This document shows positions 1 through 9,789 of a DNA stretch of 33,381 bases, one piece after another. How positions within the stretch are numbered: the stretch's first letter is position 1; the number at the start of each line of letters is the position of its first letter. Made by a program: the position numbers and the translations under genes. This stretch comes from an uncultured Akkermansia sp. (GTDB taxonomy: Bacteria > Verrucomicrobiota > Verrucomicrobiia > Verrucomicrobiales > Akkermansiaceae), in NCBI GenBank assembly GCA_947589295.1, contig CANQBZ010000023.1:1-33381 (forward strand), read 5' to 3'. Under the pieces are notes generated by a model, which ran no database searches, had not been told where the DNA came from, and saw only the letters and a list, made by a program, of their open reading frames with translations.

Positions 1-3000
1 TTCTGCATGCTGTTGTTCGCTCCGCGCAGTCTGAGAGCGCCGGCAACGATGGCGGTCGTGCCATCGGCCAGCGTGTAGTTGTCTCCCACCGTCAATGTGC
101 CTTTGCCGGTCTTAGTGATATCCACGCCGACGCCCCCGGTAATCTTTCCCTTGAAGGAGGTATCTTGTCCTTGCGCGGTGGTGCCGTCAGGCTCCGGTAA
201 GATTTCCCCTTCGTGGTCGCCCCTGTTCAGGTGGTCGTAGCGGGTGTTGTCCAATCTCACATTCAGGCGGTTCGCCCCGGTGGAATCCTCCGTTGCAGTA
301 TTGTTGATAACAAGCTCTGCACCCTCAGCGCCCAGCAGGTTGCTCACCTTGGCGTTGTTCGCCCCGGGCGCGCTGCCATCCCAGTTCAGCTCCAGCTTCT
401 GCCCTCGCAGCAGCACGGTTGCGCGTTTGCCCACCAGATCCTTGACCTCATTGCTGGTTGCCTTGTCGCCACTCTCTTTCCCATTCACGAGGTACAGGTC
501 TTTCGTGGCGCCCGTCATTTCAATGCCTGTGTCCGTATAGTTGACGGAAGAGAGAATACTGGCCAGCACCTGAGCCACTATATCTTGCATGTTAGCGAGT
601 GCATCGATTGTCAATGCATTATCCCCGCCCCACGTGCCATTTGCCAGGGCTGTCAGGGTGATGACTGTTTCTCCTTCGCCAAACAGATCAAAAATATCTT
701 CGCTGAAAGCAAGCTGAACATTTGCCCCGTCTCCGCGATCTACGGTAAAGTTCCCTCCTTCCTGCCCTTCGATGAGAGCCTTGCCCTCTTGGCCGCCCTC
801 CCGGGCATTCTCAGCTGAGAAATGCAGTTCCAGGGCGCTGTCTTTGGTCACTGCATAGGCGCCGGTGATGCCGGTGAGCAGCCCGTGCTCATTCACAGTG
901 ATGCCCGAGAGCTTGCCGGCATCCATGCCGTTGACATCCACCACGCCGCCCTGAGACGCTGCTTCGCGCATGGCGTAGCCTGCTGCGCGCGGCTCTCCCT
1001 TTGTCTTCGCCGTGTTTACGGACAATGTAGCGCCACTGATAAGCTTCTCTTCGAAGTTTTCACCCAATGTTACATTGGAAAGCACAATGGTTCCTGTGCC
1101 GTCTACGGTTTCCGCATACTTCGTCAAATCAATATGCCCAGTTCCATCATTCAGCACGTCACCCAATACAATGGCTCCGCTGTTGGTATCACCTGTATTC
1201 AGCGCGGTGCCGTTGCCTAACGAGCCGGCTATCACCACATCCCCCGAACCGCTGTTCTTCACGGTGAGGCCAGCGTTGTCCGTTCCCAATTCACCCGTCA
1301 GAGTAATCTTCTTTTTCGACTCCACATCCAGGACGCCTCCGCCCGTCACTCTCGCCTGCACCTGCCCGGTCGTTCCGCCCAGTTTCTCGCCGGAAAGCGT
1401 CCACGTCGAAGCGTCACCCGTGTCCAGGACGCCCGTGTAGCCGGAAATGTCGCCGGTGAGGGCGCCCTGCGCCCCATCGACAAGTCTCAGCGCGCCGCCA
1501 TCACCATCCTCGCCGCTCTTCAGGGCGCCGGTAAGTGTCACTGTGCCGCTCAGCTTGGTCTCCCCATTCACCACAACCGTGCCGGCCTGCACCTGCGCAC
1601 CCTCCGGGCTGCCTGTGTTGCCCGCAGCAATCGTTCCGCCGGAGAGCGTCAACGTGGACCTTACGCCTCCCAAGCCCGTATCGCCATCGATGGTGACCGT
1701 GCTTCCTCCGTCTACCTGAATGTTCATGAGACGGGAGTTGTTGCCGCTCAGAACGATGCTCCCTTGCGCCACATGCAGCGTGCCGGTCCCGCTCACATCG
1801 CCGCTCATCTCCAGAGTTCCGGTGTGGGATTGCAGCTTGAGTTCCGCGTCTTTGCCCACCGTGGCGCCTCCCGTGAACTGCGATGTCGTGTCCTCCTGCC
1901 CGGCGTACACATCGAGGGTGAGCGTGCCTCCCTGCACATCCAGCTTCCCGGTGTGCTCGTGCTTGCCGCCGCTTTCATACTGTTCCCGCCATTGCAGGGT
2001 GAAGTCGCCCGTCCCGGTCTTGCTGGTCCCTGTTTCCAGGGCCATTCTCAGGCCGTTGTTCGCAGCAACGTCGGCATCCGCATCTCCCCATGTCACGCCA
2101 TCCGAGCCAACTTGCTTGTCCACCTCCACATTCAGCACGTTGCCGACGCTCTCCTCGGTCACGAGCGCACTCACGTCCTGGGAAGCTCCCACTACGGTGT
2201 AGCTCAGGGCGCTGCCCGCGCGAAGTTGCAGCTGGGCGCTACCCGGCAGAGCCGCCTCATGCCCCAGTCCCAGCGTGCCCTCCACGATGACTACCGGAAT
2301 ATTTGTGTTCCTCAGGTTCAGGTTCAATTCGGCTCCCGCCTCTACAACCAGCATGCCGGTTTCCTTGATATTCAATCCGCCGCCCGCATCGGGGTCGCTG
2401 CTTTCAAGGCTGTATTTGCCTCCCTCGACAAAGACGTTATTCGGCTGCACAGTCCCCTGCACCAGCACCTGACTACCCTGCGGATCAGCTCCTTTTTCCG
2501 TAAAGTGCACATCCCGTCCACCGGGAGTTGGGATTCCCCCGTCTTCCACCGGTTTCCATCCCTTCTGCTGCTCATCGCTCCATGTTCCCCCACTGTCGCC
2601 TTCCCATTCCACTCCCTGTTTTCCATCCCAAACGAGGTCGCCATGCTCATCCAGCTTCAGGTTCATGTACCTCCATGAGGCCCCCTGCACCACCACATCA
2701 AAGTACGCCTCCCAGCCACTCTGCCAAGCCCCCTTGCTTAAAAATTCCACCATGGGGCCTGTGGCCTCCCCAGATGCCTCTACCAACTCATCCAGATAGT
2801 CCGAGGTGAGATTGAGGGTGAGCTTATGCCTCTCGCTGATTCCCTCTCCGAAACTGAAACCTTCTCCGAGTGTCATATGCGCTAGTTCCCCACCCTCAGT
2901 GTAGTCCAGAGTGAGTTGCGCCCCATTCCCCCAGCTCTCTACTCCGGTCAGGCTGAACTTACCTCCCATGATGACGAGCTGCGCGTTGTCGCCCACGGTA

Positions 3001-6000
3001 AGCTGCGCCACGGTGAACTCGCCACCCTCTATCGTCATCTGAGCGCCGCTTCCAAGCTGCAAGTTGGCACCGGGTCCTTCGCCATTTGTGATGTTCGTCA
3101 CGGTCAGTGCGGCGCTGCCCTCCGCCACCTCCAGTGTGCCGCCCTCCAATATCAGAGCGCCGCCGTAGGCGCCGCCATCCGCCACTCTGAACACCACTCC
3201 TTCGCTCACGCTGATGACGCCGCCATCGCCGTCCAAGGCTCCGCTCACGGTGACAGCGCCGGCGGTGAGCTGTACATTGCCTTTTTCCGAGGTACTCAGC
3301 CCTCCAAGCCAAAGCTCTCCTTCTCCTTCCCAGACAAAGCTTCCCCGCTGCGCGTTTAAGATGCCCCCGACGCTCATGCTTTTCTGATCATCGCCGCCCA
3401 CGCGAAGCAGACCTCCCAGCATATAGACATCACCACCTACGCTGATGTTGCCGGAAATGACCTGCTCATGCCAATCGTCCGAACGCTCTCCCATGGTGAG
3501 GTCACCCCTCACCGTCAGCGTTCCTCTGTAGGCGCGTTGCTGCTTCGTCCAATCATCGGCAGAAGAGTTGAACGTCCACGTATCGTTGGTCACAATCTCC
3601 AAGTCCTCAACTGTGATACTGCTACCTCCTGCGCCATTGTGCGACCTCAGGCCGCCTATGGTCAACTTGCCGTGCCGCTTCTCAAAGTTGCCGCTGCGCA
3701 CCTCCAGGCAGGCGTCCTCCAAATTCGTATCCCCCTCACCGGTGATAGTGGTCGTGGCGCCGCTGTTCACGAGCCGCAGGGCACAGCCTGTCTCCGCGGG
3801 TATCCCTCGGTTTCCCACAGCGATGTTGCCGATGGCGTTCGTGCCTTCCAAGACAATTTGCTTCCCCGCCATCTCCACATTGCCAAGTACCTTCAGGTTC
3901 TGTACCCTGTTCCATGTATCACCTGTTGCAGTTGTCCCCGAGATGCTCATCTTCACCCCCTCCGCCACTTCCAGATTCGCTCCGTTGAAGATCGTTCCAT
4001 TTCCATCGCTTAAGTCCACCTCAAAGGAGCCGCTGCCGGTCACGCTCATGCTCGAACCGGAAGCGATACTCAAAAGATTATTCCCACGCAAACACAGAAC
4101 CGCCCCATCTTCCAATAGGATGCTGCTCTCGATTCCTCCTGCCAGATGGGCGGTGAAAGTGACCGTTTTCCCAGGCGCGATGGTCATGGCATGCTCCAAG
4201 GTCACTCCGACTCCGAAGGAGCTGTCCGTCTGCACGTCCAAGTCCGCAACTTCCAAGCTTCCGTCGCCCTCCCCGGCGGCAAATGTGAATGTTCCTCCAC
4301 CACTGATGATGACTTCCCCCGACCTTATGACTCCTTCCACAGTGACTGTTGCTTCCGCATCACTCACAAATGTGGCATGCGATCCATTGCGGAATACGGT
4401 TCCCTCGCCTGCGTCCCACCCAGCGCCCTGATCTTCCCAAGTAAACTCATGAGAATCGCCATGAAGCCGATCCGTCCAGGTCAGCGTGGCAAGCTTGTGG
4501 AGAGTCAGTATCCCGCTCTCACTCAGTTCCCAATCATACCCCAGGATGCCTCTCAATTCCAGCTTCCTTTGCTCTGATTGATACATCTCGTAGAGCGTTG
4601 CCGCTGCCGAGCCACCGAAAAGATGTATCTGCCATGTCGACTCATCTTCCGAACTGCTGTGAGCCGCCACGTACTCTTCCACTCCCGTCAGCGTGAGCGT
4701 GAGAACGTGGTTACTATACGTCATCGCTCCAAGGTCCAGCGCGGCATGCATGGCGCTCGCCCCCCTCACGTCCAACCGAATCCCGGCATCGCCATGCAAC
4801 GTGATGGAGCCCAGAGTGTTCGTCCCCGTTCCTTGAATGATGAGTTTGCTCGATCCGCTCAAACTGAGAGCTGTCGCCGATGCATTCACATTCCCCAGCA
4901 CCGTTAGCGCATGCCCTCCATTGTAGTTTATCGTGCTGCTGCCGGTGGCAGTCAACGATTTAATTGTTGCGCTATTGTGCACATTGAAGGAGGAAGCATC
5001 AAGCTGAAGATTATACCCATGGGCATCCAGATTTTTACTTATTTGTAGGGTGGTCCCTTCACTCATCTTTAAAGTGCCGCTTCCCAACATCTGGAAGTTG
5101 TTAGAAAACTCGAACGTTTTGCCAGCACCCTTTATGGTGAGCACCTTGCCTTTGCCGTCAAACGTGCCATTGCCGGTAAATTGAAGTTTGCCGTTTCCGA
5201 TGTAAATTGAAGCATCCCCCGCCAGTTCTACAGCCCATTTCACCCACTCGTTCGTATTGATCACCAGGGCTCCGGAATTCTCTGTACCATCTCCATCCCC
5301 TGCCAATACGAGTGTGCCCGGCGTGTAGTGGTAATTTTTGTATGAACCGGACGAACTGTCAAACACTGTGCTGTTAACGACAATTGAACCGCCATGGGCT
5401 ACCTCCAGTCTGCGAGCAAGACTGAGACTCCGTCCAACTTGGTTGACAGCGCTGCCCATTGTGAGTGTTCTCCCACTTGCCACTACGACAGAGCCAATGC
5501 CCGGGTGGCTCGCATCAAATTGCTGGGTGGCGTCCCCAGCCGCAAAGAGAGCTGCGAAAATTTGGTTTGCTTGACTTAGTGTCACGTCGGCATCCAGCAC
5601 CACGGTTCCCTCCCCGGAGAGTGTTGTGCCAGTCCAGTTGCCCGCCGTGCTGTCTGTGATGGTCACGCTGCCGCCTGCCTCCACGTTCACGACCCCCAAG
5701 TTTTTGCTGCCGGTCGTTGACAACGTGAGGTTGCCCATAATCTTTCCGTCGATGAGTCCTATGCGGCCCGGGCCTCTAAAGGTCGCTTCCGCCCCTGCTA
5801 AGACCGTGAAGGTTCCACTGGCGATTAGCGAAGCCCCTTCCTCTACGGTGAAATTCCATGTGCCATCACGCACTTCAAGGTCATGCGGGCGCACGGCGCC
5901 GGAAATGCTAACTCCACGCTCTTGAACTCCCGTCGCAGCTGTGAAGATTACATTGTCCCCCGCGTAAAACAAACTATCTCCCCCGCGTTGATCGATCCAC

Positions 6001-9000
6001 GGAGTGACTCCCTCACCTCCCTCCGTCCATCCCGACTCGTTTTCCCCACCCTGCCACGTGAGCGTCGCGGCGTTGTTGACAAAATGAACCCAGCCATCAT
6101 CATCTACTGTCAGTTCACTCCGCCCCTGGGTACATTCCCCGCTAAGCCGAGCCTGCAAAAAGGTTAGCGCTGCCTCTTTCGTCCAACCATTTAGCGATGT
6201 GTCAAAAAGCTTGTAGTCCCAGTCGTTGTATGGCGTCATCCCCGTGCCAGTGAGGGTGAGTTGCAATTGCTCCATGCTTGCTAACGAACGCAGAGCATCT
6301 CCGCTCAACGCCAACTGCCCCCCGCTGTTTCCTTCCCCATCTGCGCCAGTAACGACAAGCGTCAATCTCCCCGCGCCTTCAGCCAAGCGCCACGCTGTCT
6401 CTGCCCTTAGGGCGCCATCTACCAACTCCCACGTCTGCGTGCCAGCCACCTCCACTTCCCCGCTCAAAATGAACTGCCCTCCCCCTCGTACTTGCACAGA
6501 GCCCGCATCCGTCTGCATCAAGTTCACACCCGTTGTTACCGTGAGTTTTCCTCCTGTCAGGCGGATGTTGTACGCGACAATCCCGCCATTCAGGGACACA
6601 TTTCCGTTACGGATTGTCAGAGTATTCTCAGCACCAAGATTGTTTATATTCGGGCGTCCGCTTGGGGTTGTCGCCAAGTTCAGCACGCCACCTACAGTCA
6701 ATACGCTGTCTTTTCCCGATACGCTCAATGATTTGGCGAAGAGTTTGTCGTCCACCTGCATTGTGCCGAAGTTACCATCTCCTGAGCCACCAAGGATGAC
6801 CGCACCGGTGTGGTTAACATAGGTGCTATAGCCGCCAACAGCTTTTTTTACCACCAAACTGCCGCCATTAGTTACTTCGATATTCTGTCCCAAGCCGTTC
6901 GCCAACCCCCCGTAAACAGTGACGGAACTCCCCATTCCATCAACGGATAGTCCCGTGCAGTAAACATCGCCCGCATGGGCGCTATCAAGCTGATCTTTGT
7001 AATCCGCCCCCACCTCTACCCTACCGCCATTGCTCACCGTCAATGTGCCGGCAAAAGCGCTTGGGCCACCCGCCAACATCTTGTGTGCTGTCAGGACGCC
7101 CCCTGCTCCCACAGTAATGGTTGTGCCGGTTGCCACCAACATGTTGCCTCCTACCTCCATGGAGCCATTCTCAATGCGGATGGCCCTGTTGGCGTTTCCG
7201 ACGTAATTCCCGGTAAGCGACACCGCAGCGTAATTGATGACCAGATCTTGGTTCTGCGTCAGATTGCCACCGATAGTCAGAGAACTCCGATTCTCCGCCG
7301 TCCCCTGGATGTTGATGCCACTGACGTAAGCATTGCCACTTACGTTGACCGAACCATACGATACATCCTCTCCGTTGATGCCGATGTTGAGAGAGCCTGT
7401 TGCATTGTTATAGGTGTATGTCCGGCTGATATGCCCATGCACCTCCAATGAACCGCCATCGGTGACGGTAATTGTTTGAGTGCTATTCACTAAGCTGCCA
7501 TGGATGGTCAACGCGCTGTCCATTCCCGAGACAACGACTCCTGATACCCACGCGTCATTTATACTGTCATGCCCGATTGATATATTGTCGCCTCCGCCCA
7601 TACCGATGCTCAATTTTCCACCATCAGTCACATTGAGCGAAGGAGCGAAACTCCCTTCATTGCTCAACCTCCCCTTGATATCCACCGTAGCGCCAGACAC
7701 AACGAACTCACCACCCGCCACCGATGCCGAACCATTCACCGTCAGAGAAGTCCCACTGTCGGTGATGGAGAGTCCCCCGACTCCGACCTTCAGGGCAAAT
7801 GCTGTGGAAGAAATCTGAGCATCCTCATTTTCTACGGTAAGAGAAGACTCGCCGGACATCGTGAGCCGGGTAGCCTCAAGAGAGCCATGGATGGTTCCCT
7901 CCGCTTGATCGGAAAGGGAAAGGGCGCTCACCTTGACAGTTCGGACTCCCCTTTTGATGGCATCTGAAGTTTCCTCCAGGAAAGAACCGTTGAAACCGAA
8001 CTCCACAAGGCTCCCTTCTCCCGAGACGGAGAGATCGCCGATAGATCCGGCAGAAAAAGTAGTGACGCGGCCATTGACGATAAGTTGGCCGCCGTTTCTC
8101 ACCTCGACAGAACCCGTGGAGGAAAGAGCAAGAGAGGGGTAGTAAGCAGCTGGCGTGTTGTTCGCTGAAGGAACATAATTTTCGCCGATCTTCACAATGC
8201 CTCCATCGATGGTGAAGAGTTCTCCGCTGCCTACCCCGTTACCAGCGGCAGGATTAGAGTTTGACATTATCGTCGTGCAGGCCAGCGTGGAGCCGCGTTC
8301 CACAACGATCGAGGCACCGGACCCGCACAAATACAAGTAAACGGACGCGACTTTCGCGTTAGAGAGCGTTTCCTCATCTCCAACAGTAAGGCTTGACACC
8401 TGCAGCATTGAGGCGTTGAGCGTGCCAGAAACGTGCGCATGCACCTCCGAACCTTGTCCTGCCATCATATAGTTGGAAGTCGTATTTAGCGTGCCGTCCA
8501 CAAAGATATCTCCATTCAGCAAGAGCGCTCCACTACCGAAGAATGAGGCCGAGGCACCTTCGGCAATAGTTAAATCGCCATTGATTGTCAACATCTTGCC
8601 GAGAGATTGTGCTGCCTGTAGCGTAAACGACCAATCGCCCTGAACCACCGACATGTGAGAGACAATGACGCCAGCGGAATCCACTGTAATGGAACCCGTG
8701 GTCGTTTCTCCGTCGCCTCCAAATATTACGTTATCCTCATTCTGAAAAGTGGTAGGAGTATGGGTCGGGTCGCTGGTGCTGTACCAATACTCTCCCTCTC
8801 CATTTTTCCATGTAGCGTCGCTGCCGCCCAGCCACGTGAGACGCCTGCCCACCGACCACGTCAGCGCACCGCCACTACCAGTCAGCGCTGCTGCGGTCAA
8901 CTGGGTATGATTGCCCAACTGCACGTCACTGTACTCTCCGATGGAAAGCGTCCCCGCCGTGTTTTCCACAAGCTCTTCATCCGAACCTCCGTTATCTCCA

Positions 9001-9314
9001 CTAGCCCATGCGCCATCCTCGTTCCATCCCCTGCCACCACTCGACCATGTGCTCAAACTCTCGTGCCAAGTGAAATCATTCATCGAGGATGCGATGCTGT
9101 TGCCGTGTTGTGCAGCAACAAGCATCATTCCCTCCTCCATGCACGCGGCAGCATCCGTCGCACTCATGTTCATCGGAATGCCCCAGAATAATGAAAAGAC
9201 GCCCAGCACAGCCGTGCCTGTCGATACCGTACACGGTGTCTGACGATGCAGAGACAAAGTAGCAAGGCAAGCCATCAGGGCCCTGCGTAAACGAGATGGC
9301 AAATGTAATTTCAT
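1..9314 (-). CDS. Giant autotransporter-type beta-strand-repeat protein (3' end beyond window)
   Basis: The minus strand is open from ATG 9314 to the left edge, about 3,104 codons. I checked the phase at seven places, including 8309, 5990, 4919, 2666, 971 and the last codons. The N-terminus is basic (MKLHLPSRLRR) with two hydrophobic stretches before about residue 55, consistent with a long export signal. The body is low-complexity beta-helix sequence rich in G, S, T, N and V. Tryptophan-rich modules (LTWxGG...W, then DNVIF or similar, then a glycine-rich strand) begin near residues 80, 156, 1080, 1610 and 2225. Near the left edge, FKGKITGG...GKGTLTVG...AGALRLRG matches the autotransporter-associated beta-strand repeat. 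A C-terminal barrel would be expected beyond the window but is not seen. Likely an outer-membrane or surface protein; substrate unknown. No Shine-Dalgarno site precedes the start. All plus-strand frames here are antisense shadows. Confidence 0.85.
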   Translation of the reverse strand, partial: MKLHLPSRLRRALMACLATLSLHRQTPCTVSTGTAVLGVFSLFWGIPMNMSATDAAACMEEGMMLVAAQHGNSIASSMNDFTWHESLSTWSSGGRGWNEDGAWASGDNGGSDEELVENTAGTLSIGEYSDVQLGNHTQLTAAALTGSGGALTWSVGRRLTWLGGSDATWKNGEGEYWYSTSDPTHTPTTFQNEDNVIFGGDGETTTGSITVDSAGVIVSHMSVVQGDWSFTLQAAQSLGKMLTINGDLTIAEGASASFFGSGALLLNGDIFVDGTLNTTSNYMMAGQGSEVHAHVSGTLNASMLQVSSLTVGDEETLSNAKVASVYLYLCGSGASIVVERGSTLACTTIMSNSNPAAGNGVGSGELFTIDGGIVKIGENYVPSANNTPAAYYPSLALSSTGSVEVRNGGQLIVNGRVTTFSAGSIGDLSVSGEGSLVEFGFNGSFLEETSDAIKRGVRTVKVSALSLSDQAEGTIHGSLEATRLTMSGESSLTVENEDAQISSTAFALKVGVGGLSITDSGTSLTVNGSASVAGGEFVVSGATVDIKGRLSNEGSFAPSLNVTDGGKLSIGMGGGDNISIGHDSINDAWVSGVVVSGMDSALTIHGSLVNSTQTITVTDGGSLEVHGHISRTYTYNNATGSLNIGINGEDVSYGSVNVSGNAYVSGINIQGTAENRSSLTIGGNLTQNQDLVINYAAVSLTGNYVGNANRAIRIENGSMEVGGNMLVATGTTITVGAGGVLTAHKMLAGGPSAFAGTLTVSNGGRVEVGADYKDQLDSAHAGDVYCTGLSVDGMGSSVTVYGGLANGLGQNIEVTNGGSLVVKKAVGGYSTYVNHTGAVILGGSGDGNFGTMQVDDKLFAKSLSVSGKDSVLTVGGVLNLATTPSGRPNINNLGAENTLTIRNGNVSLNGGIVAYNIRLTGGKLTVTTGVNLMQTDAGSVQVRGGGQFILSGEVEVAGTQTWELVDGALRAETAWRLAEGAGRLTLVVTGADGEGNSGGQLALSGDALRSLASMEQLQLTLTGTGMTPYNDWDYKLFDTSLNGWTKEAALTFLQARLSGECTQGRSELTVDDDGWVHFVNNAATLTWQGGENESGWTEGGEGVTPWIDQRGGDSLFYAGDNVIFTAATGVQERGVSISGAVRPHDLEVRDGTWNFTVEEGASLIASGTFTVLAGAEATFRGPGRIGLIDGKIMGNLTLSTTGSKNLGVVNVEAGGSVTITDSTAGNWTGTTLSGEGTVVLDADVTLSQANQIFAALFAAGDATQQFDASHPGIGSVVVASGRTLTMGSAVNQVGRSLSLARRLEVAHGGSIVVNSTVFDSSSGSYKNYHYTPGTLVLAGDGDGTENSGALVINTNEWVKWAVELAGDASIYIGNGKLQFTGNGTFDGKGKVLTIKGAGKTFEFSNNFQMLGSGTLKMSEGTTLQISKNLDAHGYNLQLDASSFNVHNSATIKSLTATGSSTINYNGGHALTVLGNVNASATALSLSGSSKLIIQGTGTNTLGSITLHGDAGIRLDVRGASAMHAALDLGAMTYSNHVLTLTLTGVEEYVAAHSSSEDESTWQIHLFGGSAAATLYEMYQSEQRKLELRGILGYDWELSESGILTLHKLATLTWTDRLHGDSHEFTWEDQGAGWDAGEGTVFRNGSHATFVSDAEATVTVEGVIRSGEVIISGGGTFTFAAGEGDGSLEVADLDVQTDSSFGVGVTLEHAMTIAPGKTVTFTAHLAGGIESSILLEDGAVLCLRGNNLLSIASGSSMSVTGSGSFEVDLSDGNGTIFNGANLEVAEGVKMSISGTTATGDTWNRVQNLKVLGNVEMAGKQIVLEGTNAIGNIAVGNRGIPAETGCALRLVNSGATTTITGEGDTNLEDACLEVRSGNFEKRHGKLTIGGLRSHNGAGGSSITVEDLEIVTNDTWTFNSSADDWTKQQRAYRGTLTVRGDLTMGERSDDWHEQVISGNISVGGDVYMLGGLLRVGGDDQKSMSVGGILNAQRGSFVWEGEGELWLGGLSTSEKGNVQLTAGAVTVSGALDGDGGVISVSEGVVFRVADGGAYGGALILEGGTLEVAEGSAALTVTNITNGEGPGANLQLGSGAQMTIEGGEFTVAQLTVGDNAQLVIMGGKFSLTGVESWGNGAQLTLDYTEGGELAHMTLGEGFSFGEGISERHKLTLNLTSDYLDELVEASGEATGPMVEFLSKGAWQSGWEAYFDVVVQGASWRYMNLKLDEHGDLVWDGKQGVEWEGDSGGTWSDEQQKGWKPVEDGGIPTPGGRDVHFTEKGADPQGSQVLVQGTVQPNNVFVEGGKYSLESSDPDAGGGLNIKETGMLVVEAGAELNLNLRNTNIPVVIVEGTLGLGHEAALPGSAQLQLRAGSALSYTVVGASQDVSALVTEESVGNVLNVEVDKQVGSDGVTWGDADADVAANNGLRMALETGTSKTGTGDFTLQWREQYESGGKHEHTGKLDVQGGTLTLDVYAGQEDTTSQFTGGATVGKDAELKLQSHTGTLEMSGDVSGTGTLHVAQGSIVLSGNNSRLMNIQVDGGSTVTIDGDTGLGGVRSTLTLSGGTIAAGNTGSPEGAQVQAGTVVVNGETKLSGTVTLTGALKSGEDGDGGALRLVDGAQGALTGDISGYTGVLDTGDASTWTLSGEKLGGTTGQVQARVTGGGVLDVESKKKITLTGELGTDNAGLTVKNSGSGDVVIAGSLGNGTALNTGDTNSGAIVLGDVLNDGTGHIDLTKYAETVDGTGTIVLSNVTLGENFEEKLISGATLSVNTAKTKGEPRAAGYAMREAASQGGVVDVNGMDAGKLSGITVNEHGLLTGITGAYAVTKDSALELHFSAENAREGGQEGKALIEGQEGGNFTVDRGDGANVQLAFSEDIFDLFGEGETVITLTALANGTWGGDNALTIDALANMQDIVAQVLASILSSVNYTDTGIEMTGATKDLYLVNGKESGDKATSNEVKDLVGKRATVLLRGQKLELNWDGSAPGANNAKVSNLLGAEGAELVINNTATEDSTGANRLNVRLDNTRYDHLNRGDHEGEILPEPDGTTAQGQDTSFKGKITGGVGVDITKTGKGTLTVGDNYTLADGTTAIVAGALRLRGANNSMQ

Positions 9315-9396
9315 GACAAGTTATTTTGCTAACTTGGTTGAGGAGCCGCGCGCTACGCGCACGCGATATCTTTCTCCTCACCAGTGTATACAGCCT

Positions 9397-9416
9397 ATCT
9401 CTTTTCAAAGGAGATG
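9397..9416. repeat. Operator-like near-palindrome, left copy of 20-bp inverted repeat
   Basis: The 20 bases here are the exact reverse complement of 9675-9694. Each arm is itself close to a palindrome (consensus ATCTCYTTTSAAARGAGAT), as expected for a dimeric regulator's binding site. This copy lies 83-102 bp upstream of the giant protein's ATG, next to a TATACA hexamer on the minus strand. A related TTTTTCAAAG lies at 9426-9435. Confidence 0.6.
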
Positions 9417-9674
9417 TCCAGCTTCTTTTTCAAAGATAATTTTCCTCTTGACAGAGCTCCATATGAAGAGAAAAAATACTATAGATTTATTATCAATATT
9501 AACAACAAGAAAAAAAGCATTGTCTGTTCGTAAAAAAAGCCCAAACAATGCCTGCGGACGCCAATTAATTGTGCATGACACGAAAATATCTCTTCGTCTT
9601 AGCTTTTCAAAAAGAGAAAGCTTATATTCGTCTTTCTTACTGATTTTATTGGCGTTATAAAAAAAGAATCATCT

Positions 9675-9694
9675 CATCTCCTTTGAAAAGAGAT
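9675..9694. repeat. Operator-like near-palindrome, right copy of 20-bp inverted repeat
   Basis: Exact reverse complement of 9397-9416, 258 bp away and about 95 bp upstream of the eno ATG. The sequence directly outside each copy differs (cagcct on the left, tcgcaa on the right), so no target-site duplication is visible. A pair of regulator sites fits better than the ends of a small transposon, but the latter is not excluded. Confidence 0.6.
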
Positions 9695-9752
9695 TCGCAA
9701 CCTGTGGAACACGATAAAAGCATTGAATATCTAACTATTAGGCATCGTTCTC

Positions 9753-9781
9753 TTGCCCCTTTGGCGCAGGTGTGCTAAGGT
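9753..9781 (+). promoter_or_regulatory. Putative eno promoter
   Basis: TTGCCC (9753-9758), a 17-bp spacer, then TAAGGT (9776-9781) preceded by TGC, an extended -10. The -10 ends 8 nt before ATG 9790, so the transcript would start within 1-2 nt of the start codon. The same bases can also be read as a Shine-Dalgarno AAGGTGA (9777-9783) for a longer transcript started upstream. Both cannot act on one mRNA. Confidence 0.45.
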
Positions 9782-9789
9782 GAACATTT

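Larger units (their letters stand above)
9315..9789. other. Divergent intergenic control region
   Basis: This 475-bp AT-rich stretch separates the giant surface-protein gene (leftward) from eno (rightward). It holds two near-palindromic sites in inverted orientation, further TTTTCAAA-type half-sites, and the eno promoter. A 115-codon plus frame over part of it is rich in K, S and L, has no recognisable domain and runs through the repeats, so I do not call it a gene. Confidence 0.7.

Noticed and set aside
1764..2678. 304-codon plus-strand frame, and many others between 213 and 9243
   Set aside because: All lie antisense to the continuous giant surface-protein frame; their Pro/Ser/His-rich content is what antisense of Gly/Thr/Val-rich repeats gives.
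9313..9660. 115-codon plus-strand frame in the eno/surface-protein intergenic region
   Set aside because: No domain, AT-driven K/S/L composition, overlaps the first codon of the surface-protein gene and contains one of the regulatory repeats.
9397..9694. Miniature inverted-repeat transposon
   Set aside because: No target-site duplication is visible and the arms are themselves palindromic, which suits operators better; kept only as an alternative.
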